The notes under the pieces were generated by a model. The model did not search any database, was not told where the DNA came from, and worked only from the letters and a program-made list of their open reading frames with translations. From the NCBI GenBank assembly GCA_964579325.1, contig CAZOHN010000071.1, positions 1 to 15,361 of the forward strand: a stretch of 15,361 nucleotides of DNA, in the 5' to 3' direction. The DNA is from CAZOHN01 sp964579325 (GTDB lineage Bacteria; Pseudomonadota; Alphaproteobacteria; Rhodobacterales; Rhodobacteraceae). A program made the translations under genes and the position numbers. This document shows, one piece after another, positions 1 to 6,307 of this stretch (its first letter is position 1; every line of letters starts with the position of its first letter).

Positions 1-256
1 TGACAATCGAGACCACCTGCGCTTCGAGGTTGTTGTCGCGCGGGTCGGCCGGCGCCGGGGGCATGATCGCGACGCCGGGCCGGAACTCGACCACCACGCT
101 GCCCCGGGGCAGGAGCTGGCCCGCCCGGGCCGGGCCGGGCAGACCGGCATCCGGGCCGGCGCCGTCCCGCCGCGTGAAACCGCCGGGGTCGAACGCCCGC
201 TCGATCCGGTCGTTGCAGCCGATCCAGCCGGCGCCCGGCAGGTCCGCGGCGATCAT
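1..256 (-). CDS. Unrecognised protein, N-terminal part only (runs off left edge)
   Basis: The minus strand is open from an ATG at 256-254 to the window edge, giving 85 codons with no stop. The ATG overlaps the TGA stop of the Hint-domain gene (ATGA), so translation is probably coupled to it and the two genes form one operon. The visible peptide starts MIAADLPGAGWIGCNDRIER and is rich in Gly, Pro, Arg and Asp. A short hydrophobic stretch, GSVVVEF, lies near residue 55. I see no signal peptide, membrane segment or familiar motif. The plus-strand reading of this region is Arg/Pro-rich low complexity and looks like a shadow. I do not recognise the family; a function linked to the secreted Hint protein is only suggested by the coupling. 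Confidence 0.6.
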   Translation of the reverse strand, partial: MIAADLPGAGWIGCNDRIERAFDPGGFTRRDGAGPDAGLPGPARAGQLLPRGSVVVEFRPGVAIMPPAPADPRDNNLEAQVVSIV

Positions 257-1836
257 GCCGCGATCTCGCGCGGCCGGGCGAACAGCGCCTGGACCTCGTG
301 GGCGCGCAGCATCCGCCGCGCGGCCGGGCCATAGCCCGCGCCGGTCGCGGGGTCGACCTGCGGCAGCGCGGCGGCAAGTGCGCGGCGCGCGGCGGCGTCG
401 AAATCGACCAGCGTCATCGGCCCCGGCAGGAAGCTCTCGGCGGCGAGGCCCTCCGCCCAGATCACCTCGTGCCGGTCGAACAGCAGGTGCAGGTAGTCGA
501 CCGTCCCGCCCTCCTGCGCCACGATGCTGCGACCGTTCACGAGGTCCTTCGCGGCGACGAGCACCTCGGCCTCGCCGAACATCAGCTCGGCGCCGATGTC
601 GCGGACGAGGATGCGGTGCTGCGGCGACAGGAGCAGGCGCCGGTGCGCGCCGAAGGTGCCGGCCGCGATGCGGACCGGCGCCTGCCGCCCGGTTGCGGCG
701 ATCCGGCGTCGGCCGACCCAGCGGACCGGTTGCAGCCCGTGGTCGAGCGTCATCACCAGATCGCCCGGAGCGAGGTCCTCGACAGGGCGTTCGCCAAGCG
801 CGGTAAGGACCAGCGTCCCCGCGACGAAGCAGGGCACCGTGGTGAGGGTGACATAGCCGGTATCGATTCCGCCGGTGCTGGAGGTGATGCCGTAGGTGAA
901 GGTCACCTCGCCGGGCGCGTCGTCGCCGGTGACGGCGAAGGTCATGTCGGGGTTCAGCGTGACGACCTGGCCGGTGGTCAGCACCACCGACTGCCCGGGA
1001 ACCACGTCGACCCCGTTGATCTTGGTCACCGTCACCGTACCGCCGGTGAAGTTCTTGTCGTTCGACAGCACGTCGAGCGTTGCGGTCCCGGTCTGGTTCA
1101 GCACCAGCGCGTCGCTGACCGCCACGAGCCGGGTCTGGATGCTGTCTCCGGCGATCAGCACGTTGCTGTCGTAGCGTGCGTCCGAGACATCGACGATGCC
1201 GATCCGGATCGAGTTGACCTGGCCGGAGTTCACCGGGATGTCGAGGGTGAGCTCGACCGTGAAGCCGTCCATCTCGGTATTGAACTGGTCGCCCGTGTTC
1301 GACTTGAAGAGGTCGGGGTTCTCGCCCGGGTTGATGTTCGTCACCCCGGCCTTGCCCGATCCGAACGGCACGCTGACGGGTGCGCCGTTGATGTAGACGA
1401 TGAAGAGGTCGTTGTAGATCGAGCTCGAGTACTCGGGATATTCCTCCGAGGAGAAGACGAACCGGATCGACATGATGTCGCCGGTCGGGATGAAGTCGAC
1501 GTCGAGGTAGGAGGCGTCGTAGGTGTTGGTGCCGGCGATGGCGTTGAACTGCGGCACGTTGTTGGGGCCGGAGGTGTCGGTGGTGGTCTGGGTCGAGCGG
1601 TTGGGATCGCCGCTTGACTGGGTGAAGTCGCTGGCGCGGCCGGTCGAGAGGATCACGCCGCTGTTGGAGTGGATCACGCCCGGAGAGGTGGACAGGCCGC
1701 CCGAGTAGATGCCCGAGGACGACGAGGCGCCGGTATAGCTCGCACCCACGACGGTGACGCCCGCGCCGAACATGGAATTCGCCATCGCGAACGCCGAGGC
1801 GCTGGTGTTGATCGAAAGCTCCGAGCCTGTGGCCAT
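253..1836 (-). CDS. Choice-of-anchor-L / Hint-domain protein, probably exported
   Basis: This 527-residue protein has three parts. Residues ~1-240 form a choice-of-anchor-L-type domain with the hallmark VFSSEEYPEY (127-136), followed by DSNVLIAGDSIQT. Residues ~240-332 resemble a cadherin-like/Ig-like repeat (ATLDVLSND, 252-260). Residues ~335-475 are a Hint_2-type domain that starts PCFVAGT with nucleophile Cys336 and has SPQHRIL (404-410) and HEVIWAEGLAAESFLPG (456-472). Hint folds do N-S acyl shift chemistry and auto-cleavage; in this bacterial class they sit on secreted or surface proteins. No Sec signal peptide, transmembrane helix or RTX nonapeptide repeat is visible, so export is inferred from the family. 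The start has a purine-rich GGGACAGG just upstream. The stop overlaps the next gene's ATG. A CtrA-type box lies about 170 bp upstream of the start. Confidence 0.9.
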   Translation of the reverse strand: MATGSELSINTSASAFAMANSMFGAGVTVVGASYTGASSSSGIYSGGLSTSPGVIHSNSGVILSTGRASDFTQSSGDPNRSTQTTTDTSGPNNVPQFNAIAGTNTYDASYLDVDFIPTGDIMSIRFVFSSEEYPEYSSSIYNDLFIVYINGAPVSVPFGSGKAGVTNINPGENPDLFKSNTGDQFNTEMDGFTVELTLDIPVNSGQVNSIRIGIVDVSDARYDSNVLIAGDSIQTRLVAVSDALVLNQTGTATLDVLSNDKNFTGGTVTVTKINGVDVVPGQSVVLTTGQVVTLNPDMTFAVTGDDAPGEVTFTYGITSSTGGIDTGYVTLTTVPCFVAGTLVLTALGERPVEDLAPGDLVMTLDHGLQPVRWVGRRRIAATGRQAPVRIAAGTFGAHRRLLLSPQHRILVRDIGAELMFGEAEVLVAAKDLVNGRSIVAQEGGTVDYLHLLFDRHEVIWAEGLAAESFLPGPMTLVDFDAAARRALAAALPQVDPATGAGYGPAARRMLRAHEVQALFARPREIAA

Positions 1837-2003
1837 GCCTGTCCCGCGCGCTGCCGTCGGACGGGGTCAAGCACGTCCGACCTTCGCGCGCCGGGTGGCA
1901 CGCGGAGGTTGATCGGTCGAACTGCTCGGACGGCTCTTGCGGCCGCGGAAACCCTGCCTCGGGCGTTTTTCTGCCCGAAGACTGCCGCAGAACGGCTTGC
2001 ATG

Positions 2004-2018
2004 TTAACGCGATTTTAA
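2004..2018. promoter_or_regulatory. CtrA-type box TTAA-N7-TTAA
   Basis: The sequence is TTAACGCGATTTTAA. It is a perfect match to the alphaproteobacterial CtrA full site and is flanked so that both strands read TTAAC at the 3' end. TTAA is very rare in this GC-rich window; by eye I found it only here and in the box at 13992-14006. The box lies 168 bp upstream of the Hint-gene start and 244 bp upstream of the dapE start. The Hint gene is the more plausible target because secreted and surface proteins are frequent in CtrA regulons. Confidence 0.65.
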
Positions 2019-2097
2019 CCCTCGCGTTCCGGTTGAGCGCTCTGGTGTCGCCGGGCGGCCACAGCCGCGCGCCCCATCCAGGCCCCATCCGGGCCGC

Positions 2098-2152
2098 GCT
2101 GGGGCCGTGCTGGGGCCGTGCTGGGGCCGTGCTGGGGCCGTGCTGGGGCCGT
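2098..2152 (+). repeat. 11-bp tandem repeat, five perfect copies
   Basis: The unit GCTGGGGCCGT occurs five times without interruption, at 2098, 2109, 2120, 2131 and 2142. It is followed to about 2212 by degenerate units of 11-12 bp such as GTCGGAGGCTGT and GTCGGGAGCCGT. It lies between the CtrA-type box and the dapE start. The 11-bp period is not a multiple of three, so gain or loss of a copy would shift any frame read through it; three units read as an 11-codon repeat. It looks prone to slippage and may be polymorphic between strains. Confidence 0.9.
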
Positions 2153-2261
2153 GTCGGAGGGGGTGCTGGGGCCGTGTCGGAGGCTGTGTCGGGAGCCGTG
2201 TCGGGGCGGATTGCGCCGGTGCCTGCAGAAGCCTATTGGGGCAGGAAGCCGGAGGTCCGCC

Positions 2262-3542
2262 ATGCCCGAACTGCCCGAACCCGAGTGGCCCGAACCCGAG
2301 TGGCCCGAACCCGAGCTGCCCGAACCCGTCCCGTCCGGACGCGACCCAGAATTGGATGCGGCCCCGGATGCGACCCCGGATACGGCCCCGGATGCGGTCG
2401 CGACCGACGCGGTCGACCTCGCCGCCCGGCTGATCCGCTGCCCCTCGGTGACACCCGCGGAGGGCGGCGCGCTGGTCCTGCTCGAGGCGCTGCTCGCGGG
2501 CGCGGGCTTCGCCTGCACCCGGGTCGACCGGGGCGGGGTGGCGAACCTCTTCGCGCGCTGGGGGCCGAAGGGGCACCCCCGGACCTTCGGCTTCAACGGC
2601 CATACCGACGTGGTGCCGCCGGGCGACCGGGCCCTGTGGTCGGTCGACCCGTTCTCCGGTGAGGTAAGGGACGGCCAGCTCTGGGGTCGCGGCGCGGCCG
2701 ACATGAAGTCGGGCGTGGCGGCCTTCGCCGCGGCAGCGGTGGATTTCGTGCGCAGCAGCCCGCCCGGGGGCGCGTTGGTGCTGGCCATCACCGGCGACGA
2801 GGAGGGCGAGGCGGTGGATGGCACCGTGGCGCTTCTGGACTGGATGGCGCGCGAGGGCGAGCGGATGGCGGTGTGCCTGGTCGGCGAGCCGACCTGCCCC
2901 GAGCGGATGGGCGAGATGATGAAGATCGGCCGGCGCGGCTCGATGAACGTCTTCCTCACGGCCACCGGTGTGCAGGGCCACGCCGCCTACCCGCACCGCG
3001 CAAGGAACCCCGTCCACGCGCTGGCGGCGCTGGTGCAGCGGCTGGCGGGGGCGGTGCTCGACGAGGGCACGGCGCATTTCGACCCCTCGACACTGCAGGT
3101 GGTGACCTTCGATACCGGCAACCCCGCGACCAACGTGATCCCCGGCGAGGCGCGGGCCACGGTCAACATCCGCTTCAACGACGCGCACAGTTCGGGCTCG
3201 CTGACCGAGTGGATGCGCGCGCAGGCCGACGTTGTGGCGGTGGAAACCGGGGTGGCGATCGAGGTCGCCGTGAAGGTCTCGGGCGAAAGCTTCCTGACCC
3301 CGCCCGGGCCGTTGTCGGATCTGGTGGCCCGGGCCGTGGAGGCCGAGACGGGGTTGCGGCCGGCGCCTTCGACCTCGGGCGGGACCTCGGACGCGCGCTT
3401 CGTGAAAGACCACTGCCCGGTGGTGGAGTTCGGTCTGGTGGGGTCCACGATGCACAAGGCCGACGAGCGGGTCGAGATCGCGCATGTCCACCAGCTCAAG
3501 CGGATCTACGGGCGCATCCTGGCCGACTGGTTCGCGGGCTGA
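2262..3542 (+). CDS. dapE: Succinyl-diaminopimelate desuccinylase with N-terminal extension
   Basis: DapE hydrolyses N-succinyl-LL-diaminopimelate to LL-diaminopimelate and succinate in lysine and peptidoglycan-precursor synthesis. It is a cytosolic di-zinc M20 peptidase. The motifs are complete: GHTDVVP (metal ligand His114), GRGAADMKSG (bridging Asp147), TGDEEGEA (Glu180/Glu181), VGEPT (Glu209) and GSTMHK (His398). Each sits about 47 residues later than in classical ~377-residue DapE. The chosen ATG has GGAGG seven bases upstream, giving 426 residues. The extra N-terminus is low complexity: Pro-Glu-Pro-Glu-Trp/Leu repeats, then Pro-Asp-Ala repeats. No in-frame ATG or GTG occurs between this start and the conserved core, only a TTG at codon 31, so the extension is probably translated. 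A GTG at 2118 in the minisatellite would lengthen it further but lacks a convincing ribosome-binding site. Confidence 0.93.
   Translation: MPELPEPEWPEPEWPEPELPEPVPSGRDPELDAAPDATPDTAPDAVATDAVDLAARLIRCPSVTPAEGGALVLLEALLAGAGFACTRVDRGGVANLFARWGPKGHPRTFGFNGHTDVVPPGDRALWSVDPFSGEVRDGQLWGRGAADMKSGVAAFAAAAVDFVRSSPPGGALVLAITGDEEGEAVDGTVALLDWMAREGERMAVCLVGEPTCPERMGEMMKIGRRGSMNVFLTATGVQGHAAYPHRARNPVHALAALVQRLAGAVLDEGTAHFDPSTLQVVTFDTGNPATNVIPGEARATVNIRFNDAHSSGSLTEWMRAQADVVAVETGVAIEVAVKVSGESFLTPPGPLSDLVARAVEAETGLRPAPSTSGGTSDARFVKDHCPVVEFGLVGSTMHKADERVEIAHVHQLKRIYGRILADWFAG
2274..2333 (+). repeat. 15-bp tandem repeat inside dapE (PEPEW units)
   Basis: Two perfect copies of CCCGAACCCGAGTGG (2274 and 2289) are followed by CCCGAACCCGAGCTG (2304) and a decayed copy at 2319. 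The repeat is in frame and encodes PEPEW, PEPEW, PEPEL, PEPVP. It makes the first third of the DapE extension acidic and proline-rich. Confidence 0.85.
2361..2396 (+). repeat. 12-bp tandem repeat inside dapE (APDA units)
   Basis: Three units, GCCCCGGATGCG (2361), ACCCCGGATACG (2373) and GCCCCGGATGCG (2385), encode APDA, TPDT and APDA in frame. It is the second repeat family in the extension, with a different unit length from the 15-bp family. This implies at least two separate expansion events. Confidence 0.8.
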
Positions 3543-3684
3543 ACCCCCTGATCCGGCGGAGGCCGCGGGCAAGCCCGCAGCCACGACCTTCCTCTCGCCT
3601 CTCGGGCATTCGCCCTCCGGCTCGGGCGCGGGGGCGCTGCCCCCGGTCCCCGCCCTTGGTCCCCGCGGTCGCGGGGCCTCCCCC

Positions 3685-3707
3685 GGGATACTTCCGGTCG
3701 GAAGAAG
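3685..3707 (+). repeat. Dispersed intergenic element, copy 1
   Basis: The core is GGGATACTTCC followed by GGTCGGAAGAAG. It shares GATA-[CT]TT and TCGGAAGAAG with copy 2 (3747-3769, inverted) and copy 3 (7659-7680). From memory, similar GGATATTT...GGAAGAAG sequences are common between genes in Rhodobacteraceae. The function is unknown; it usually lies just downstream of genes. Confidence 0.7.
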
Positions 3708-3746
3708 CGGGCGGGGTTGCCTTGCGCGCAGCGTCCGCGCTCCCGG

Positions 3747-3769
3747 CTTCTTCCGACAGGAAATATCCT
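3747..3769 (-). repeat. Dispersed intergenic element, copy 2 (inverted)
   Basis: Read on the minus strand, this is GGATATTTCC then TGTCGGAAGAAG. It faces copy 1 across about 39 bp, so a transcript through both could fold into a long imperfect stem. Confidence 0.7.
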
Positions 3770-3791
3770 CGGGGGGTGAGGCCGTCAGGCC

Positions 3792-3814
3792 GAGGGGGGC
3801 AGACGGCCCCCCTC
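3792..3814. terminator. GC hairpin 1 downstream of dapE
   Basis: Arms GAGGGGGGC and GCCCCCCTC (9 bp, perfect) are separated by five bases. There is no U-tract, as is common in high-GC genomes, so a terminator role is inferred from position and stem strength. Confidence 0.4.
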
Positions 3815-3815
3815 A

Positions 3816-3839
3816 GGCTCGCGGGCTTGCCCGCGAGCC
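3816..3839. terminator. GC hairpin 2 downstream of dapE
   Basis: Arms GGCTCGCGGGC and GCCCGCGAGCC (11 bp, perfect) surround a two-base centre. It directly follows hairpin 1. It may be part of a palindromic intergenic repeat and need not be a true terminator. Confidence 0.4.
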
Positions 3840-3858
3840 CGGCCCAACGCCGGGCAAG

Positions 3859-3881
3859 CAGGGCGCGGGTCCCGCGCCCTG
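3859..3881. repeat. 23-bp perfect palindrome upstream of rnr
   Basis: CAGGGCGCGGG and CCCGCGCCCTG face each other around a single T. It ends 78 bp before the rnr start. It could be a structured-RNA element, an insulator, or the last member of the inverted-repeat mosaic. Confidence 0.6.
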
Positions 3882-3959
3882 CGCCGTCCCGGGGGCGGGA
3901 GGGCCACCCGGTTCGCGCGCCTGCGTGACGCCGCCTGCGCGCCGTGCTAGGGGGCGGGC

Positions 3960-6227
3960 ATGACCCGGATACCCTCGAAAGACGAAATCCTCGCCTGGAT
4001 CGCCGAGAACCCCGGCGAGGCCGGCAAGCGCGACATCGCCAAGGCCTTCGGCATCAAGGGCGCGGCGCGGATCGACCTCAAGCGGGTGCTGAAGGAACTC
4101 GAGGCCGAGGGGGCGCTGGAGAAGCGGCACCGGGCCTACCGCGAGCGTGACGCGCTGCCGCCGGTCTCGGTGCTGCGCATCGAGGGGCAGACCGCCGACG
4201 GGCACCTGATGGCCGTCCCGGTCGAGTGGCAGGGCGCGGGCGCGGTGCCGCGACTTCTGTTCGTGGCGCGGACGGGCGACCCGGCGCTGGCCGAGGGCGA
4301 CCGCATCCTCGGCCGGATCGCCAAGGTCGAGGCCGAGGACCACGACTACGAGGCACGGCTGATCCGGCGGATCGGGACCAACCCGCGCAAGCTTCTGGGG
4401 GTGTTCCGCAAGGGGGCCGAGGGCGGGCGGATCGTGCCGATCGACAAGGGCGCCGAGCGCGAGTGGATCGTGCCGAAGGACGCCGCGGGCGGTGCGAAGG
4501 ACGGCGAACTCGTGGAGGCCGAGCAGTCGGGCCGGGGCGGGCCGATGGGCCTGCCGCGCGCCCGCGTCATCGCGCGGCTGGGCGATCCGAGTGCCCCCAA
4601 GGCGGTGAGCCTGATCGCGATTCACCAGCATGGCATCCCCGACGATTTCCCGGACGCGGCCGTCGCCGAGGCGGATGCCGCCGTGCCGGCGGGGCCGGAG
4701 GGCCGCGAGGACCTGCGTGACCTGCCGCTTCTCACCATCGACCCGCCCGATGCGCGCGACCGCGACGACGCGGTCTTTGCCGAGCCAGACACCGACCCTG
4801 CCAATCCCGGCGGCCACGTGGTCTGGGTCGCCATCGCCGATGTCGCCCACTACGTCCGCCCCGGCAGCACGCTCGATCGCGAGGCACGGCGGCGGGGCAA
4901 CTCGACCTACTTCCCCGACCGGGTCGTGCCGATGCTGCCCGACGTGCTCTCGGGCGATCTCTGTTCGCTGCACGAAGGGGTGGACCGGGCCTGCCTGGCG
5001 GTGCGGATGGTGTTTGGTGCCGACGGCGAAAAGCGGTCGCACCGGTTCGTGCGCGGGATCATGCGGTCGGTCGCCTCGCTCGCCTATGCGCAGGTCGAGG
5101 CGGCGCGGGCGGGGGATGTGACCGAGCGGACCGGGCCGATCCTGAACAGCGTGATACGCCCGCTCTACGCAGCCTGGGAGGCGCTCGACGGGGCGCGCAA
5201 GCGGCGCCAGCCGCTCGACCTCGACTTGCCGGAGCGCAAGATCGTGCTGTCGGAAGAGGGCGCGGTGGTCTCGGTCGCCTTCGCGGAGCGGCTCGATGCG
5301 CACCGGCTGATCGAGGAGTTCATGGTGGCCGCGAACGTGGCCGCCGCCGAGGAGCTGATCGGTCGCAAGCGGCCGCTCCTGTTCCGGGTCCACGAGGAGC
5401 CCGCGCCGGAAAAGCTCGCCGCGCTGCGCGAGGTCGCGGAGGCCTCGGGCTTCACGCTGGCCAAGGGGCAGGTCCTGAAGACCTCGCATCTGAACCGGCT
5501 GCTGGCCGAGGCCGAGGGCGGCGACTTCGACGAGTTGATCAACATGGCCACGCTGCGCGCCATGACGCAGGCCTATTACGCGCCGCAGAACCTTGGGCAC
5601 TTCGGGCTGGCGCTGAAGGCCTATGCGCATTTCACCTCGCCGATCCGGCGCTATTCCGACCTGATCGTGCACCGGGCGCTGATCGCGGCCCATGGCTGGG
5701 GCAGCGATGGCCAGACCATCGCAGAGGCCGAGGGGCTGGAGCAGACCGGCGAGCAGATCTCGCAGACCGAGCGGCGCAGCATGATGGCCGAGCGCGACAC
5801 CACCGACCGTTACCTCGCCGCCTTCCTGTCGGAGCAGGTGGGGGCCGAGTTCGGCGGACGGATTTCCGGCGTGGCGCGGTTCGGGGTTTTCGTGAAGCTC
5901 GACGGGACCGGGGCCGATGGCCTGATCCCCGTGCGGACGCTGGGGCGCGAGTTCTTCCACTTCGACGCCGATAGCCAGACGCTGATGGGTTCGGAGAGCG
6001 GCACCGTGATCGGGATCGGGCAGAGGGTGACGGTCAAGCTCATCGAGGCGGTGCCGGTCACCGGCGGGCTGATGCTGGAGCTGCTGGAGCTGGGCGGGCA
6101 ATCGGTGGCGCGGGCGCCGGGCGGGCGTGGCCGGGGAGGCGCCAAGGGTGGCGCTCCGCGGAAGCTTGCCGGCGCCAAGGCCAAGGCCGCGAAGATCCGC
6201 CGGAAGGTCGAGCGCCGGCGGAAGTGA
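3960..6227 (+). CDS. rnr: Ribonuclease R
   Basis: RNase R is a processive 3'-5' exoribonuclease that degrades structured RNA and helps in rRNA and mRNA turnover and quality control. The 755 residues show the family order: an N-terminal winged-helix-like region (~1-62), cold-shock/OB domains (~65-245), the RNB catalytic domain (~255-600), an S1 domain (~626-708, GRISGVARFGVFVKL) and a basic tail (~715-755, ending KIRRKVERRRK). The catalytic magnesium-binding aspartates are in TIDPPDARDRDDAV (Asp261, Asp267, Asp269, Asp270), and the RNA-contacting FTSPIRRYSDLIVHR (558-572) is intact. The ATG has AGGGGG four bases upstream. Length and motifs are normal. The transglycosylase gene follows after 80 bp. 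Confidence 0.96.
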   Translation: MTRIPSKDEILAWIAENPGEAGKRDIAKAFGIKGAARIDLKRVLKELEAEGALEKRHRAYRERDALPPVSVLRIEGQTADGHLMAVPVEWQGAGAVPRLLFVARTGDPALAEGDRILGRIAKVEAEDHDYEARLIRRIGTNPRKLLGVFRKGAEGGRIVPIDKGAEREWIVPKDAAGGAKDGELVEAEQSGRGGPMGLPRARVIARLGDPSAPKAVSLIAIHQHGIPDDFPDAAVAEADAAVPAGPEGREDLRDLPLLTIDPPDARDRDDAVFAEPDTDPANPGGHVVWVAIADVAHYVRPGSTLDREARRRGNSTYFPDRVVPMLPDVLSGDLCSLHEGVDRACLAVRMVFGADGEKRSHRFVRGIMRSVASLAYAQVEAARAGDVTERTGPILNSVIRPLYAAWEALDGARKRRQPLDLDLPERKIVLSEEGAVVSVAFAERLDAHRLIEEFMVAANVAAAEELIGRKRPLLFRVHEEPAPEKLAALREVAEASGFTLAKGQVLKTSHLNRLLAEAEGGDFDELINMATLRAMTQAYYAPQNLGHFGLALKAYAHFTSPIRRYSDLIVHRALIAAHGWGSDGQTIAEAEGLEQTGEQISQTERRSMMAERDTTDRYLAAFLSEQVGAEFGGRISGVARFGVFVKLDGTGADGLIPVRTLGREFFHFDADSQTLMGSESGTVIGIGQRVTVKLIEAVPVTGGLMLELLELGGQSVARAPGGRGRGGAKGGAPRKLAGAKAKAAKIRRKVERRRK

Positions 6228-6240
6228 CGGCGCGGCCGCT

Positions 6241-6268
6241 TTGCCGGGCGGGCGAATCCGGCTATCCT
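6241..6268 (+). promoter_or_regulatory. Candidate sigma-70-type promoter for the first transglycosylase
   Basis: TTGCCG (6241-6246), a 16-bp spacer and TATCCT (6263-6268) lie in the 80-bp gap after rnr. The predicted start of transcription is about 30 bp before the ATG at 6308. This allows expression independent of rnr, though read-through is possible. Confidence 0.4.
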
Positions 6269-6307
6269 GCCGATCAAGCAGAACAGGCAGACAGGCGGCA
6301 ATCAGAC

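Larger units (their letters stand above)
1837..2261. other. Gene-free divergent region between the Hint gene and dapE
   Basis: This 425-bp stretch separates the minus-strand Hint gene from plus-strand dapE. It holds a perfect TTAA-N7-TTAA box (2004-2018), an 11-bp minisatellite (2098-2152) with degenerate units to about 2212, and the dapE ribosome-binding site GGAGG at 2251-2255. A small inverted repeat, TCGGGC/GCCCGA (1959-1978), has its T-run in the loop and so is not a standard terminator. Open frames through this area depend on GTG starts inside the repeat and look spurious. I could not pick a convincing -35/-10 pair for either gene. Confidence 0.7.
3543..3959. other. Gene-free inverted-repeat mosaic between dapE and rnr
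   Basis: No convincing gene lies in these 417 bp; the open frames crossing it are Arg/Pro/Gly-rich shadows. It contains short GC hairpins (GCGGGC/GCCCGC at 3565-3578, GGGGGC/GCCCCC at 3630-3644, CCCCGC/GCGGGG at 3661-3676), a facing pair of the GGATA...CGGAAGAAG element (3685-3707 and 3747-3769), and three strong hairpins in a row (3792-3881). AGGGGG at 3950-3955 serves as the rnr ribosome-binding site. The region probably ends dapE transcription and insulates rnr. I could not find a clear rnr promoter. Confidence 0.75.

Noticed and set aside
334..836. Intein in the Hint protein
   Set aside because: There is no C-extein or terminal His-Asn/Cys junction; the Hint region ends the protein, as in Hint_2 secreted proteins.
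298..1617. Long plus-strand open frames opposite the Hint gene
   Set aside because: The composition is Asp/Val/Gly/His/Arg-rich, with no start signal and no recognisable domain; the minus strand has clear domains.
1959..1978. Rho-independent terminator
   Set aside because: The T-run is in the loop of a 6-bp stem and not after it.
2118..2261. Upstream GTG start for dapE, reading through the 11-bp repeats
   Set aside because: There is no ribosome-binding site, the peptide is Cys/Trp/Gly-rich repeat, and the ATG at 2262 has a clear GGAGG.
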